DNA from: Kiritimatiellia bacterium | Lineage (GTDB): Bacteria; Verrucomicrobiota; Kiritimatiellia; WLWN01 | Assembly (NCBI GenBank): GCA_012103575.1 | Contig: WLWN01000001.1 | Location: 2,298,538 to 2,362,537 of the forward strand | Direction: 5' to 3' | Length of the DNA: 64,000 bases | In this document: piece after piece, positions 1-9,427 of the stretch | Layout: every line of letters starts with the position of its first letter | Numbering within the stretch: position 1 is the stretch's first letter | Notes under the pieces: model-generated | What the model was told of the DNA's origin: nothing | The model's input: the letters and a program-made list of their open reading frames with translations, nothing else | The model's database searches: none | Translations under genes and position numbers: made by a program

Positions 1-42
1 ATTGTATTTTGATAAATACAATATATACAAAGGAGGCCTATC

Positions 43-366
43 ATGAGCTTAGACCCAAGAAAACGAAGAAAGACTATTCTCAAAGAAATAGAGCAGATTC
101 ATTCTATGAGGCGTGGACAACTTAGCCAACAGTACTACGAAAAAACCCTGGCCGATGGAACGGTCAAAAAACAAGGGCCTTACTATGTCCTTCAGCGGTA
201 TGAAGGACAAAAAAAGTGTTCCCAACGCATTCCTCCTCAAGAGGCTCAAAAGGTGCGTGAAGAGCTTGGAGCTTATACTCAATTTCGAAGGCTATGTGAT
301 GAATTTACTCGGCTTACCGAAGAGATTTCTTCTCAAGGTTCTTCTGAAGAATCTAAAAAAAGATGA
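43..366 (+). CDS. ISKra4-associated small ORF (DUF6788-like)
   Basis: A 107-residue basic protein that starts at an ATG 8 bases behind AAAGGAGG. It has the pattern seen in small proteins next to ISKra4-type transposases: a basic N-terminus, a central 'KKQGPYYVLQRYEGQKK' segment that looks like a winged beta-strand unit, and a charged C-terminal helix. The transposase reading frame (+2) overlaps its 3' end and passes through the A7 run at about 355-361 just before this ORF's stop. The transposase could therefore be made by a frameshift in the A-rich run or from a non-ATG start inside this ORF. The DUF assignment is from memory of the family and is tentative. Confidence 0.6.
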   Translation: MSLDPRKRRKTILKEIEQIHSMRRGQLSQQYYEKTLADGTVKKQGPYYVLQRYEGQKKCSQRIPPQEAQKVREELGAYTQFRRLCDEFTRLTEEISSQGSSEESKKR

Positions 367-1804
367 GTTCGAAACCAGTCGGTATCAAGAAACCGAAGCG
401 TTGATCAAGACCGTTCAAGATCAGTATGCCCAAACAGGCACCTGGAACATGGCCCAACTCGAACAGTCCCTTAAGGTCGCACTCATCAAAGACGGGTGCA
501 ACATCCTGGAGTGGTTACTCAATCAAAAAGCCCAACCCGATCAAGATAAAGCCCTGCGCAAAAAGAAAGTACACAGTGTGCTCGGTTCGTTTGAGGTAGA
601 ACGTGATTATTATCACGGGCCACAAGGAACGTGTGTCCCTTTGGATGAACGCTTAGGGTTGATTGATGGCTATACGCCCGGATTACAACGGCTCATGTGC
701 CGTTGTGGAGCTATGGATTCATCCTATCAAGAGGCTTCGATGAGCTTGCAGGTCTATGGGGGCATTCACGTTTCGGGTCGACAAATTCAACGGGTCGTGA
801 ACAAAGTTGGGCCGGATATCGTATCGTTCTCACAGCATCGAGACCCTCAAAAAACCGGAGCCATACCGGTTATGTATATCTCTTACGATGGGACAGGAGT
901 CCCGATGAAATCAACCGAAACCCAAGGCCGAAAAGGCAAAAGAGAGGAGCAGGCCAAAACGCGAGAAGTGAAGCTGGGCTGCGTATTCACTCAACACGTA
1001 AGGGATGAAGAGGGGTATCCTTTGCGAGATACACAGAGCACAACCTATGTGGCGAGCTTTAACCGTGCAGGAGAATTTGGGACCCTGATACGTGACGAGG
1101 CTCGCTTGAGGGGACTGGGCCAAGCCGAGCAAGTCGTAGTCCTCGGTGATGGGGCCGAATGGATTTGGAATGTTGCGCGCGTTAATTTTGCAGGGGCCAC
1201 TCAAATCTTAGACTTTTATCATGGGTGTAAACACCTCTATGATCTAAGCTGCATCCTGTTCACGGATGCTGAAACGATAAAAAGCAAGGCGGAAAGACGG
1301 AAGAAAGTCATGAAAGAGAATGGGACCTGGATCCGTCAGTTAAACGCGGATTTCTGTACGAACCATTTGGGCCAAAAGGAATTACAAAAAAACCTCGACG
1401 CACCCAGCGGGTGCGCCTGCGTTTTTTTGCAACCTTTTGCCTCCAAAGCATTCGCACAGAAATCCCACGTTTAACTGACGGATCCAGGTGGGATTAAAAA
1501 GATTATAACCGAAGCACGCAAGCAGCTTGAGATAGATCCTGGAGTGGATGAAGAAGAAGCCAACAAAAGGTTGAATTACTTTGAAAACGATGCCAAACGC
1601 ATGCAGTATAAAACGTTCCGTGAGACCGGTTATTTTATAGGTTCGGGAGTCGTAGAGGCGGGGTGTAAAACGGTGGTGGGCCAACGGGCAAAACAGTCGG
1701 GTATGTTTTGGAGTGTTCAAGGAGCTCAATGTGTATTGTCTCTACGCTGTTGTATTGCCGGAGATACATTTGATAAGCATTGGGAACAACAAAAAGTAGC
1801 TTAA
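311..1804 (+). pseudogene. ISKra4-family transposase, split by a 163-bp insertion
   Basis: The 5' part (to 1325) carries the family's hallmarks: 'YISYDGTGVPM', a long basic insert, 'TYVASF', 'VVLGDGAEWIWNVARVNF' and 'DFYHGCKHLYDL', which are DDE-type catalytic segments. The 3' part (1494-1804) contains 'GYFIGSGVVEAGCKTVVGQR', the motif around the final catalytic Glu. Between them lies the palindromic element, which adds a stop at 1472-1474. Insertion plus target duplication equals 168 bp, so removing it restores one frame through 'KENG-IKKIITEARKQ'. The true start is unclear: the first in-frame ATG is at 113, deep inside the overlapping small ORF, and a non-ATG start or frameshift near 311-361 is more likely. 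Confidence 0.8.
1326..1488. mobile_element. 163-bp palindromic MITE, copy 1
   Basis: The element starts CCTGGATCCGTCAGTTAAAC and ends with its exact reverse complement. It is an imperfect palindrome over its whole length, with an inner hairpin CGCACCC-agc-GGGTGCG near the centre. It is flanked by the 5-bp direct repeat TGGGA (1321-1325 and 1489-1493) and sits inside the ISKra4-like transposase. A second copy lies at 5151-5313 in the opposite orientation with a different duplication. The first 14 bases match the ends of the IS1380-family copies in this window (CCTGAATCCGTCAG) at 13 of 14 positions, so that family probably mobilises it. It has no coding capacity. Confidence 0.9.
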
Positions 1805-1945
1805 TCGCTAACTTTGTAACTTTCTTGTCCTATACCCCCCAGCAATAAAGCGGATACTCCGAAAAACATAACAGATAATGTAATAATGTCGAAAAATACG
1901 CTAGGATATATCCGTAATAGAATTAGAATAGAGCCTCGCTAAACC
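1805..1945. other. Intergenic stretch between ISKra4-like element and oxidase gene
   Basis: The 141 bases hold no ORF. They should contain the right end of the ISKra4-like element and the promoter of the downstream oxidase gene, but no clear terminal repeat, -35/-10 pair or Shine-Dalgarno site was seen. Confidence 0.3.
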
Positions 1946-3268
1946 ATGAAAACAACGAATTGGAATAACTATCCTCATACTGATGCAACCATCATTGATG
2001 CTTCAAATGATGAGGCGCTTTCCAACATATTATCTCGCACAACTTCTTGCATTCCTAGAGGACTAGGCCGTTGCTACGGTGATGCCTCATTACAATCCCA
2101 TATCCTTTCTACAGATAGACTCAATAGATTTCTAAGTTTTGAACCTATTACAGGAACCCTCACCTGTGAAGCCGGGGTCTCATTTGCTGAAATCTTAACC
2201 TTTTTTGTACCGCGCGGCTGGTTTCCACCTGTAACGCCAGGAACAAAATTCATTACAGTAGGCGGTGCTATTGCCTCCGATATCCACGGGAAAAATCACC
2301 ATAGAGCAGGCACCTTTTGTGAACATATTGAATCTATAACCCTCAAACTCTCCAACGGCCAGATCTCCCAATGTTCTCTCTCTGAAAATAAAGAACTTTT
2401 TCATGCAACCTGTGGCGGAATGGGGTTAACGGGGTTAATTTTACAGGCAACCTTCAAACTCACCCCAATCGAGTCTGCCTATATTAAAGAAGAGGTGATC
2501 AAAGCAAAAGACATTGATGAAATCATGGATCTCTTCGAGGCCTCAGCGCCTTTTCCCTACTCTGTCGCTTGGATAGATTGTTTGGCCAAAGGAAAGCAAT
2601 TGGGACGAAGCATTATGATGAGAGGAGGACATGCACGTTTAGAAAACTGTAAAGGGCTCAAAAACCCATTCCTATTACGCCCCACAAAACCCATAAACAT
2701 CCCTTTTTTCCTTCCAGATGCCTTATTTAATAAATGGACCATTAAATCGTTCAATGCACTCTATTATCACAAGAAAAGGACTATATCTAAGCTAATGCTT
2801 GTTGATTACGATACATTTTTTTATCCGTTAGACCGTATCTATCACTGGAATCGAATGTATGGGAAAAGGGGGTTTATTCAATATCAATTCGTTTTACCCA
2901 AACCCAGTAGCTGTGAAGGCATTAAAAAGATTTTAAACAAAATTGGCCAAGAAGGAAAAGGCTCTTTTTTGGCCGTTCTTAAACTATTCGGTAAAGCCAA
3001 TCAAAACGTGCTTTCATTTCCTATGGAGGGGTATACGTTAGCTCTCGACTTTCCTCTTACAGACGATATCTTTGATTTTCTGGATCGACTCGACACAATT
3101 GTGTTGGACTATGGGGGGCGTATCTATTTGACAAAAGACGCACGGATGAAGGATACCCTCTTTTCAAAAACGTACACCAATCTATCTAGATTTTTAACAA
3201 TAAAAAAAGAATGGGACAAAGCAGGAAAATTTCAGTCCATGCAATCTAAACGATTAGGAATTTTATAA
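1946..3268 (+). CDS. FAD-linked oxidase, DprE1-like
   Basis: A 440-residue VAO/PCMH-type flavoprotein. The FAD-binding half has 'IPRGLGRCYGDASL' (about residues 37-50) and the diphosphate-binding 'TVGGAIASDIHGKNHH' (about 105-120). The arrangement and length match decaprenylphosphoryl-ribose 2'-oxidase (DprE1) and related sugar oxidases. The last base of the stop codon is shared with the start of the following SDR gene (TAATG). In known systems DprE1 oxidises a polyprenyl-phosphate pentose and a DprE2 reductase reduces the keto-sugar, making an arabinose donor. The exact lipid-sugar substrate here cannot be told from sequence. The gene is intact and convergent with the ribosomal block. Confidence 0.8.
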   Translation: MKTTNWNNYPHTDATIIDASNDEALSNILSRTTSCIPRGLGRCYGDASLQSHILSTDRLNRFLSFEPITGTLTCEAGVSFAEILTFFVPRGWFPPVTPGTKFITVGGAIASDIHGKNHHRAGTFCEHIESITLKLSNGQISQCSLSENKELFHATCGGMGLTGLILQATFKLTPIESAYIKEEVIKAKDIDEIMDLFEASAPFPYSVAWIDCLAKGKQLGRSIMMRGGHARLENCKGLKNPFLLRPTKPINIPFFLPDALFNKWTIKSFNALYYHKKRTISKLMLVDYDTFFYPLDRIYHWNRMYGKRGFIQYQFVLPKPSSCEGIKKILNKIGQEGKGSFLAVLKLFGKANQNVLSFPMEGYTLALDFPLTDDIFDFLDRLDTIVLDYGGRIYLTKDARMKDTLFSKTYTNLSRFLTIKKEWDKAGKFQSMQSKRLGIL

Positions 3269-3999
3269 TGGCGCGTGTACTCATTTTAGGCGCAACCTCC
3301 GATATAGCCAAAGCTTTGGCAAACGAATATGCCCAACATGGTTATGACCTTTACCTGGCTACCCGTCAATCCGATCGGCTTGATCCAGATATAAAAGACA
3401 TCTCCATTCGATATCAAGTCAACGTAAAAGCTTTTGAGTTTGATGCAACGGCCTTTGAAACACACGCTTCGTTTTATAATGAACTTGATCCCCAACCCGA
3501 CGGGGTTATCTGCGTCTTTGGATATTTAGGGGACCAAAAAAAAGGTGAGAAAATGTTTTCTGAAGCACACAAAATTATAGATGTAAATCATACCGGAGCC
3601 ATAAGCATTCTCGAAAAAATCGCAGCCGATTTTGAACATCAAAAACGTGGATTTATTATTGGTATCAGCTCCGTTGCAGGCGACCGAGGTCGGCAAAGCA
3701 ATTATTTATATGGCAGCGCAAAAGCTGGGTTTAGCGCTTATTTATCAGGGTTAAGAAATCGATTGTTCAAATCGGGCATACATGTACTTACAGTTAAGCC
3801 TGGCTTTGTGGCTACAAAAATGACAGCGAGCTTGAAGCTCCCTCCCTTCTTAACCGCCCAACCGGATACGACGGCAAAAGCGATCTACAAAGCTCATATA
3901 AAGAAGAAAGATGTTCTTTACGTTACGGGAATATGGTGGTGGATCATGACCTTCATTAGATATATACCCGAGCCAATCTTCAAGCGACTTGGCCTATAA
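3268..3999 (+). CDS. Short-chain dehydrogenase, DprE2-like
   Basis: A 243-residue Rossmann-fold SDR. The N-terminal 'ARVLILGATSDIAKALA' is the nucleotide-binding motif, in the DprE2-like form with S-D-I instead of the usual G-x-G. The catalytic Ser lies in 'GISSVAGDRG', and Tyr and Lys in 'YLYGSAKAGF' (YxxxK). It overlaps the oxidase gene by one base, so the two are almost certainly co-translated. Together they would epimerise C2 of a polyprenyl-phosphate sugar by oxidation then reduction. The C-terminus ends with a hydrophobic 'WWWIMTFIRYIPEPIF' segment that may touch the membrane, where the lipid substrate sits. The stop is only 13 bases from the rpsS stop on the other strand. Confidence 0.8.
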   Translation: MARVLILGATSDIAKALANEYAQHGYDLYLATRQSDRLDPDIKDISIRYQVNVKAFEFDATAFETHASFYNELDPQPDGVICVFGYLGDQKKGEKMFSEAHKIIDVNHTGAISILEKIAADFEHQKRGFIIGISSVAGDRGRQSNYLYGSAKAGFSAYLSGLRNRLFKSGIHVLTVKPGFVATKMTASLKLPPFLTAQPDTTAKAIYKAHIKKKDVLYVTGIWWWIMTFIRYIPEPIFKRLGL

Positions 4000-4012
4000 T
4001 TTGCTTTAAGCT

Positions 4013-4297
4013 CTATTTCAATGATGCGATCTTATCTGTCGCGGCACCGTGTCTCTGAAATGTACGCGTAGGGGCAAATTCACCAAGTCGATGTCCGACC
4101 ATATTCTCTGTCACAAAGATAGATATAAAACTTTTCCCATTATGCACAGAGAAATTGTGGCCAACAAACTCAGGGGCAATCATAGAACGTCGTGACCATG
4201 TTTTGACCGGTCTTTTATTTCCTGTTTGCTCCATCCTCTCAATTTTTTTGAGTAACTTGGGGTCGACATAAGGGCCTTTTTTAATGGAACGAGCCAT
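4013..4297 (-). CDS. rpsS: 30S ribosomal protein S19
   Basis: 94 residues, normal length, with the family signatures '[15 protein letters not shown]' and '[11 protein letters not shown]'. S19 binds the 16S rRNA head next to S13. It follows rplB with a 3-base gap. In most bacteria rplV and rpsC come next, but here the operon stops and a convergent sugar-lipid gene pair follows 13 bases later. The stop codon is TAG, which shows that UAG is a true stop in this organism. Confidence 0.97.
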   Translation of the reverse strand: MARSIKKGPYVDPKLLKKIERMEQTGNKRPVKTWSRRSMIAPEFVGHNFSVHNGKSFISIFVTENMVGHRLGEFAPTRTFQRHGAATDKIASLK

Positions 4298-4300
4298 ATT

Positions 4301-5128
4301 CTATTTTCTCCTACGTTCTATGATAAACTTATTGGATGGATTACGCTTTTTACGAGTCTTCTTTCCTTTGGCTAACTGTCCCCATGGTGATACAGGATGA
4401 CCACCCCCTGAACTACGCCCTTCACCTCCACCCATGGGATGATCCACCGGATTCATAACAACCCCTCTCACCGTCGGACGTTTCCCGAGCCAACGCATTC
4501 GTCCCGCTTTACCACTGGAAATGTTTTCATAATCCGCATTACCAACCTCGCCAATGGTTGCATAACAGTCGACATGAATTTTTCGGATTTCACCAGAAGG
4601 TAATTTGACTTGAGCAAAGTCATCTTCCCGAGAAACGATCTGTGCGGATTGACCGGCTGCTCGAACCATTTTACCCCCTCGTCCTGGAACCAGTTCAAGA
4701 TTATGAATAGGCGACCCAAGAGGTATTTTTGCAAGAGGTAAGGCATTGCCTATAGACGGATCCGAATCAGGCCCAGCAACAATTTGAGTCCCTACTTGAA
4801 GGCCTTTCGGAGCTATAATATAGCGCTTTTCACCATCTAGATAATGCAGTAATGCAATGTGCGCGGATCGATTTGGGTCGTATTCAATAGCTGCTATTTT
4901 TCCAGGAATACCATGTTTTTCTCGGACGAAATCTATACGGCGATATTTTCGTTTATGACCACCGCCACGATGACGTACGGTAATACGACCTTTACTATTA
5001 CGCCCCGCATTGGATTTTTTTGAATCAAGCAAAGATTTTTCCGGCGTTTTCTTTGTAATCTCCTCAGCGGCAGATAACGCCATAAATCTTCTGCTTGGTG
5101 TTGTAGGATTATACTTTTTTATAGCCAC
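4301..5128 (-). CDS. rplB: 50S ribosomal protein L2
   Basis: 275 residues, full length, containing '[17 protein letters not shown]' and the C-terminal '[13 protein letters not shown]' loop, whose histidine lies near the peptidyl-transferase centre. The start is GTG (M-A-I-K-K) with GGAG about 12 bases upstream. The end of the 163-bp palindromic element lies only 22 bases ahead of this start, so the element is directly upstream of the ribosome binding site and within the 5' leader of this cistron. Stop codon TAG. Confidence 0.97.
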   Translation of the reverse strand: MAIKKYNPTTPSRRFMALSAAEEITKKTPEKSLLDSKKSNAGRNSKGRITVRHRGGGHKRKYRRIDFVREKHGIPGKIAAIEYDPNRSAHIALLHYLDGEKRYIIAPKGLQVGTQIVAGPDSDPSIGNALPLAKIPLGSPIHNLELVPGRGGKMVRAAGQSAQIVSREDDFAQVKLPSGEIRKIHVDCYATIGEVGNADYENISSGKAGRMRWLGKRPTVRGVVMNPVDHPMGGGEGRSSGGGHPVSPWGQLAKGKKTRKKRNPSNKFIIERRRK

Positions 5129-5150
5129 TGTTTTTTAAACTCCACTTCTA

Positions 5151-5313
5151 CCTGGATCCGTCAGTTAAACGTGGGATTTCTGTGCGAATGCTTTGGAGGC
5201 AAAAGGTTGCAAAAAAACGCAGGCGCACCCGCTGGGTGCGTCGAGGCTTTTTTGTAATTCCTTTTGGCCCAAATGGTTTGTGCAGAAAACCGCGTTTAAC
5301 TGACGGATCCAGG
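5151..5313. mobile_element. 163-bp palindromic MITE, copy 2 (between rplW and rplB)
   Basis: Nearly identical to the reverse complement of the element at 1326-1488, with the same length and the same 20-base terminal inverted repeat. It is flanked by the 5-bp duplication TTCTA (5146-5150 and 5314-5318), so it arrived by transposition. As it sits inside a transcribed ribosomal operon, the mRNA between the L23 and L2 cistrons should fold into one long hairpin of roughly 80 imperfect pairs. The right end is 22 bases from the rplB start. Effects on RNA stability or translation are inferred. Confidence 0.92.
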
Positions 5314-5378
5314 TTCTAATAAAATACGAATATTCCATTTTTTAAATATAGATTTTCGGGGTTCGAGCTTTCAAAGTC

Positions 5379-5663
5379 CTAGGTATAGTCAATACTCTCC
5401 CCCTCTTTAAGGGTGACTACGGCCCGTTTCCAACTTGGCTTAAATCCGTAACGCATCTTTCGGTCACGTTTTTTTTTGCCTTGGCGATGTACCGTATTCA
5501 CCTTAACAACTTTCACCCCAAATAAATCTTCAACGGCCTTTTTGATCTCCATTTTGTTTGTGTTGCGATCGACTTTAAAAAAGTATTTATTCTCCGCTTC
5601 GGTTAAACGAGTACTTTTTTCGGTCAGCTGCAGGTGTTGAATAAGGGTCTCTGCCTCTTTCAT
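5379..5663 (-). CDS. rplW: 50S ribosomal protein L23
   Basis: 94 residues with typical L23 features: 'LTEKSTRL' near the N-terminus, 'NKYFFKVDRNTNKMEIKKA' and the basic loop 'RQGKKKRDRKM' that contacts 23S rRNA near the exit tunnel. Its start overlaps the rplD stop by 4 bases, indicating translational coupling. About 60 bases after its stop comes the palindromic mini-element, which separates it from rplB. Confidence 0.95.
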   Translation of the reverse strand: MKEAETLIQHLQLTEKSTRLTEAENKYFFKVDRNTNKMEIKKAVEDLFGVKVVKVNTVHRQGKKKRDRKMRYGFKPSWKRAVVTLKEGESIDYT

Positions 5664-6307
5664 CCGCCCCTCCTTACAGTAGATTTTAATCTGTTTTCAA
5701 GATCGATCATGGCCGGCTGAGTAATGATAATGGATGAATATTGAAGTAGCTGATAGGTATTTAAATCTTTTGCTATTGTTACTTCGACGCTTGGAATGTT
5801 TCTAGCTGACAAAGCTATGTAGCGATCAGATTGATCTATAACCAATAAGGTTTTTTTTGTCGAAATATCGAATTTTTTTATGGTTTCGTTAAATTGTTTT
5901 GTTTTTATTTCGGTCATGGAAAAATTTTCGATAACAGTAACCTGCCCCGCCGCCACTTTTTCGCTAAACGCTCTTCGAAATGCGAGTCGCGAGGCTTTCT
6001 TAGGAAGTTTCCTGCGATAGTCCCGTGGTTTAGGACCAAAGGTAACGCCGCCCCCTTTCCAGATAGGCGTTCGCCGAGTTCCTACTCTTGCTCGGCCCGT
6101 TCCTTTTTGTCGCCACGGTTTGGCATTGCTCCCTGACACCTCCCCCTTTGTTAAGGTTGATGCAGTACCAGCACGTTGATTCGCGTTATACGCAACAACG
6201 GCATCGTGAAGTACCTGCAATCCTTTGTTAAAGATAAGGAGCTCGTCAGAAAGTTCGTACTCTCCTTTACTGTCTCCTGCTGCACTCTTTAAAGGTAATT
6301 TACTCAT
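5660..6307 (-). CDS. rplD: 50S ribosomal protein L4
   Basis: 215 residues. The long internal loop that reaches the exit tunnel is present: '[20 protein letters not shown]' followed by '[14 protein letters not shown]'. L4 also represses the S10 operon in some bacteria; no leader structure supporting this was identified here. It overlaps rplC and rplW by 4 bases each. Confidence 0.95.
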   Translation of the reverse strand: MSKLPLKSAAGDSKGEYELSDELLIFNKGLQVLHDAVVAYNANQRAGTASTLTKGEVSGSNAKPWRQKGTGRARVGTRRTPIWKGGGVTFGPKPRDYRRKLPKKASRLAFRRAFSEKVAAGQVTVIENFSMTEIKTKQFNETIKKFDISTKKTLLVIDQSDRYIALSARNIPSVEVTIAKDLNTYQLLQYSSIIITQPAMIDLENRLKSTVRRGG

Positions 6308-6945
6308 GATGTTTTAGTCCCTTTCTTAAGGGCTTTACGAACGATAATGGTACTGCCTGTGGGTCCAGGTATAGCACCGCGAACAAGAAGAACATGGTCT
6401 TCCGATCTAACCGCTACGACTTTAAGATTCTGTGTCGTCACAGGTTTGTTTCCCATTTGACCAGACATCTTTTTATTCTTAAAGACGCGTCCAGGTTTTG
6501 TACACTGGCCAATTGAACCGACAGACCGATGGAAATGGGACCCATGAGTAGCACGCCCCCCTTTCATGCCATAGCGCTTTACAACGCCTTGAAAGCCTCG
6601 CCCTTTACTGATACCCGTCACATCCACATGGCTAACATCCTCAAACGTGGAAACGGTAAAGGAATCCCCCACATTGATCTCTTCATCACGATCCACAAGA
6701 AATTCTTTTAATACACGTTGACCGGACACATTGGCTTTTTTAAAGTGGCCTTGCAGAGGTTTTGTTAAAGATTTTTCTTTGCGTTCACTAAACCCGAGTT
6801 GCACGGCATTGTATCGGTCGCTTTTTTGTGTCTTTCGTTGAACGACAACGCAAGGACCAACCTCAAGAACGGTTACAGGAATACGTTCTGCGTTCTCGGT
6901 ATAAATCTGAGTCATCCCTCCTTTTTTCCCAATTAAACCAATCAT
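6304..6945 (-). CDS. rplC: 50S ribosomal protein L3
   Basis: 213 residues beginning 'MIGLIGKKGGMTQIY', with the central 'VTGISKGRGFQGVVKRYGMK' tract that is a fingerprint of L3. The glutamine in this loop region is a PrmB methylation target in some species. It lies 14 bases after the rpsJ stop and overlaps rplD by 4 bases. Confidence 0.96.
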   Translation of the reverse strand: MIGLIGKKGGMTQIYTENAERIPVTVLEVGPCVVVQRKTQKSDRYNAVQLGFSERKEKSLTKPLQGHFKKANVSGQRVLKEFLVDRDEEINVGDSFTVSTFEDVSHVDVTGISKGRGFQGVVKRYGMKGGRATHGSHFHRSVGSIGQCTKPGRVFKNKKMSGQMGNKPVTTQNLKVVAVRSEDHVLLVRGAIPGPTGSTIIVRKALKKGTKTS

Positions 6946-6959
6946 GATACTACTCTTTC

Positions 6960-7268
6960 CTAAATTTTAATGGTTATATCGACCCCTGCAGGAAGATTGA
7001 GTTTTTTAAGCTCATCAACGGTCCTGGCGGTGGGTTCGATAATATCTAATAACCGTTTATGGGTACGCATTTCAAATTGTTCCATGGACTTTTTGTTTAC
7101 ATGGGGACTTCGATTTACAGAGTACCGTTCAATCCGTGTAGGAAGGGGTGTGGGTCCTGCCACACGCGCTCCGGTTCGCTTAGCCGTTTCAACAATATCC
7201 AGGGAGGATTGATCCAACACACGATGATCGTATGCTTTAAGACGTATTCTAATTCGTTGTCCATTCAT
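6960..7268 (-). CDS. rpsJ: 30S ribosomal protein S10
   Basis: 102 residues, including '[16 protein letters not shown]' and '[20 protein letters not shown]'. S10 also pairs with NusB in antitermination and with NusG in transcription–translation coupling. It follows fusA with a 7-base gap, so the str and S10 operons form one unit here, without tuf between them. Confidence 0.96.
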   Translation of the reverse strand: MNGQRIRIRLKAYDHRVLDQSSLDIVETAKRTGARVAGPTPLPTRIERYSVNRSPHVNKKSMEQFEMRTHKRLLDIIEPTARTVDELKKLNLPAGVDITIKI

Positions 7269-7275
7269 AATTTTT

Positions 7276-9390
7276 TTATCGACTTAAGATAGTTTTTTTG
7301 ATGGTTTCTGGCACAATTTCAAAAAGGTGGGGCTCCATAGAATAGCTCGCTCTTCCTTTTGATAAAGATCTTAGACTGGTTGAATACCCAAACAACTCTG
7401 CCAATGGAATTTCGGCATGAATCATACACACGGTTTCTTGATTTTGCAACTCTTTAACTTTTCCGCGTCGACTATTTATATCACCTAATATGTCACCCAT
7501 GTATTCTTCAGGGACAATGGTTTCAACACTCATGATGGGCTCAAGAAGTGCAGGGTTTGCATGTTGAATGGCTTCACGTAGGACTATGATAGCCGCTGAT
7601 CGAAAAGCCATATCGGTGGAGTCAACAGGATGTGATCCTCCTCCAACAATACGGATGCCTATATCAACTAGTTGATAATTGCCAAGCACACCGGTAAGCA
7701 AAACATCTTGAATCCCTTCTTTAATATCAGAGAAGAAGTTAGACGGGATGGTCTGAGGTGAAACGTCAAAGATGATTTCGTTTCCCTCTCCACGGGGTCG
7801 AGGCGCTATTTCTATAACGACATGCGCATAATGACCGCGCCCGCCAATCTCTCGTTCAAAAACATGCGCGCGTTGTGACGCATGCTGAATAGTCTCTCGA
7901 TAGGCTACCGTTGGCCTTCCGGCATTGGCTTTGACTTTAAATTCGCGAAACATTCTATCTTTAAGAATTTCTAGATGAAGCTCTCCCATACCACTAATAA
8001 TTGTCTGACCGGTTTCATCATTGGTTGTCACTCGAAAGGTCGGATCTTCATCAGAAAGAATCGATAAAGCTTCACTCAAGCTATCTCGATCGGCTTGCGT
8101 TTTAGGCTCAATCGCCATAGCCATTACGGGTTCAGGAAATTCAATGCTTTCTAAAACGATCGGCCTATTTTCTGCACAGAGGGTGTCCCCTGTTGTGACG
8201 GATTTAAGTCCTACAAGGCCTCCAATCTCGCCAGCAGAAAGCTCTTTAACATCTTCACGATGGTTGGCATGCAGCTGAAGTATACGTCCAACCCGCTCTC
8301 GCTTTCGTGTTCGAGGATTGAATATGTTTTGTCCTTTTTGCAAAATACCTGAATAGACACGGACAAAGGTTAGTTTCCCAACATATGCATCGTTAGCGAT
8401 TTTGAAAGCTAATGCGCTTAGCGGTTCATCGTAGCTTACTGTTTTAGATACGCTCTGGCTTGTTTGGCGATCCAAAGGCGATGGCAAAAAGTCTACAACC
8501 GCTTGTAGCAAAGGTTGCACCCCTTTGTTTTTGAGGGATGACCCGCTTAAGACAGGTATAAGGGTACGTGCGATCGTGGTTCGACGCAGCGCAGATTTAA
8601 GATCAGCAGGAGATACATCAGTGGTTTCTAAATATCTTTCAAGTAAAGGCTCATCTTTCTCTGCCACTCTTTCGACTAATTCCGCCCTCGCTCTTTCGGC
8701 TTCGGCAGCCATCTCTGCCGGTATATCCATTTCAAGGACATTGGCACCCAGGGTTTCTTCGTCAAAGGATATGGCTTTCATATGAATAAGATCAATGACC
8801 CCTTGATACGTGTCTTCTGCACCCCATGGAATCTGAATAGCAACCACTGGGGCTAAAAGTCGTTCACGAATCTGTTGCAGAACCCATTCAAAACGAGCTC
8901 CTTTACGATCCATTTTATTAATAAAAACTAAACAGGGTACGTTATACTTTTTGGCTTGATGCCAAACGGTCTCCGACTGGGGTTGGACGCCGGCTACTCC
9001 ACAAAAGACACCAACCGCACCATCAAGTACACGAAGGGAGCGCTCAACTTCAACGGTAAAGTCAACATGTCCAGGTGTATCAATGATGTTAACTTGGGCA
9101 TCCGCCCAAAAACAGGTGGTGGCAGCGCTGGTAATGGTAATACCACGTTCTTGTTCTTGAACCATCCAATCCATGGTTGCGGTTCCTTCATGAACCTCCC
9201 CCATTCTATAAACACGACCTGTATAATAAAGCATCCGCTCGGTGGTCGTTGTTTTCCCGGCATCTATATGAGCCATTACACCTATGTTTCGGATCATAGA
9301 TATACGACGCGCCTGTTCTGTAGATTTTTGTTCTCCAGACAAATCGGTTCTCACTTTTTTCGATTGTTCCAAAACAGCAGCCATATTCAC
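7276..9390 (-). CDS. fusA: Elongation factor G
   Basis: 704 residues: a GTPase domain with '[18 protein letters not shown]' (G1), 'DTPGHVDF' (G3) and 'NKMDRKGA' (G4), then domains II-V with 'GMGELHLEI' and '[20 protein letters not shown]'. It drives translocation on the ribosome. The N-terminus carries about 30 extra residues before the G domain. The given start is GTG (M-N-M), the next ATG is two codons later, and no strong Shine-Dalgarno site separates the two. The gene lies between rpsG and rpsJ. Confidence 0.96.
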   Translation of the reverse strand: MNMAAVLEQSKKVRTDLSGEQKSTEQARRISMIRNIGVMAHIDAGKTTTTERMLYYTGRVYRMGEVHEGTATMDWMVQEQERGITITSAATTCFWADAQVNIIDTPGHVDFTVEVERSLRVLDGAVGVFCGVAGVQPQSETVWHQAKKYNVPCLVFINKMDRKGARFEWVLQQIRERLLAPVVAIQIPWGAEDTYQGVIDLIHMKAISFDEETLGANVLEMDIPAEMAAEAERARAELVERVAEKDEPLLERYLETTDVSPADLKSALRRTTIARTLIPVLSGSSLKNKGVQPLLQAVVDFLPSPLDRQTSQSVSKTVSYDEPLSALAFKIANDAYVGKLTFVRVYSGILQKGQNIFNPRTRKRERVGRILQLHANHREDVKELSAGEIGGLVGLKSVTTGDTLCAENRPIVLESIEFPEPVMAMAIEPKTQADRDSLSEALSILSDEDPTFRVTTNDETGQTIISGMGELHLEILKDRMFREFKVKANAGRPTVAYRETIQHASQRAHVFEREIGGRGHYAHVVIEIAPRPRGEGNEIIFDVSPQTIPSNFFSDIKEGIQDVLLTGVLGNYQLVDIGIRIVGGGSHPVDSTDMAFRSAAIIVLREAIQHANPALLEPIMSVETIVPEEYMGDILGDINSRRGKVKELQNQETVCMIHAEIPLAELFGYSTSLRSLSKGRASYSMEPHLFEIVPETIKKTILSR

Positions 9391-9427
9391 ATTTCAGAAT
9401 GCGGATTTAGATTTAGGGACCCTATAA

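Larger units (their letters stand above)
1..1804 (+). mobile_element. ISKra4-like insertion sequence, interrupted
   Basis: The element holds a small upstream ORF and an ISKra4-family transposase. Its left part opens with a 9-bp perfect inverted repeat (positions 1-9 and 14-22, 4-base loop), followed by a strong Shine-Dalgarno AAAGGAGG. The outer ends could not be fixed: the left end may lie outside the window and no right terminal repeat was recognised between 1805 and 1945. The transposase is cut by a palindromic mini-element at 1326-1488, so the copy cannot encode a full transposase. Family assignment rests on the transposase motifs; the limits are inferred. Confidence 0.7.
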
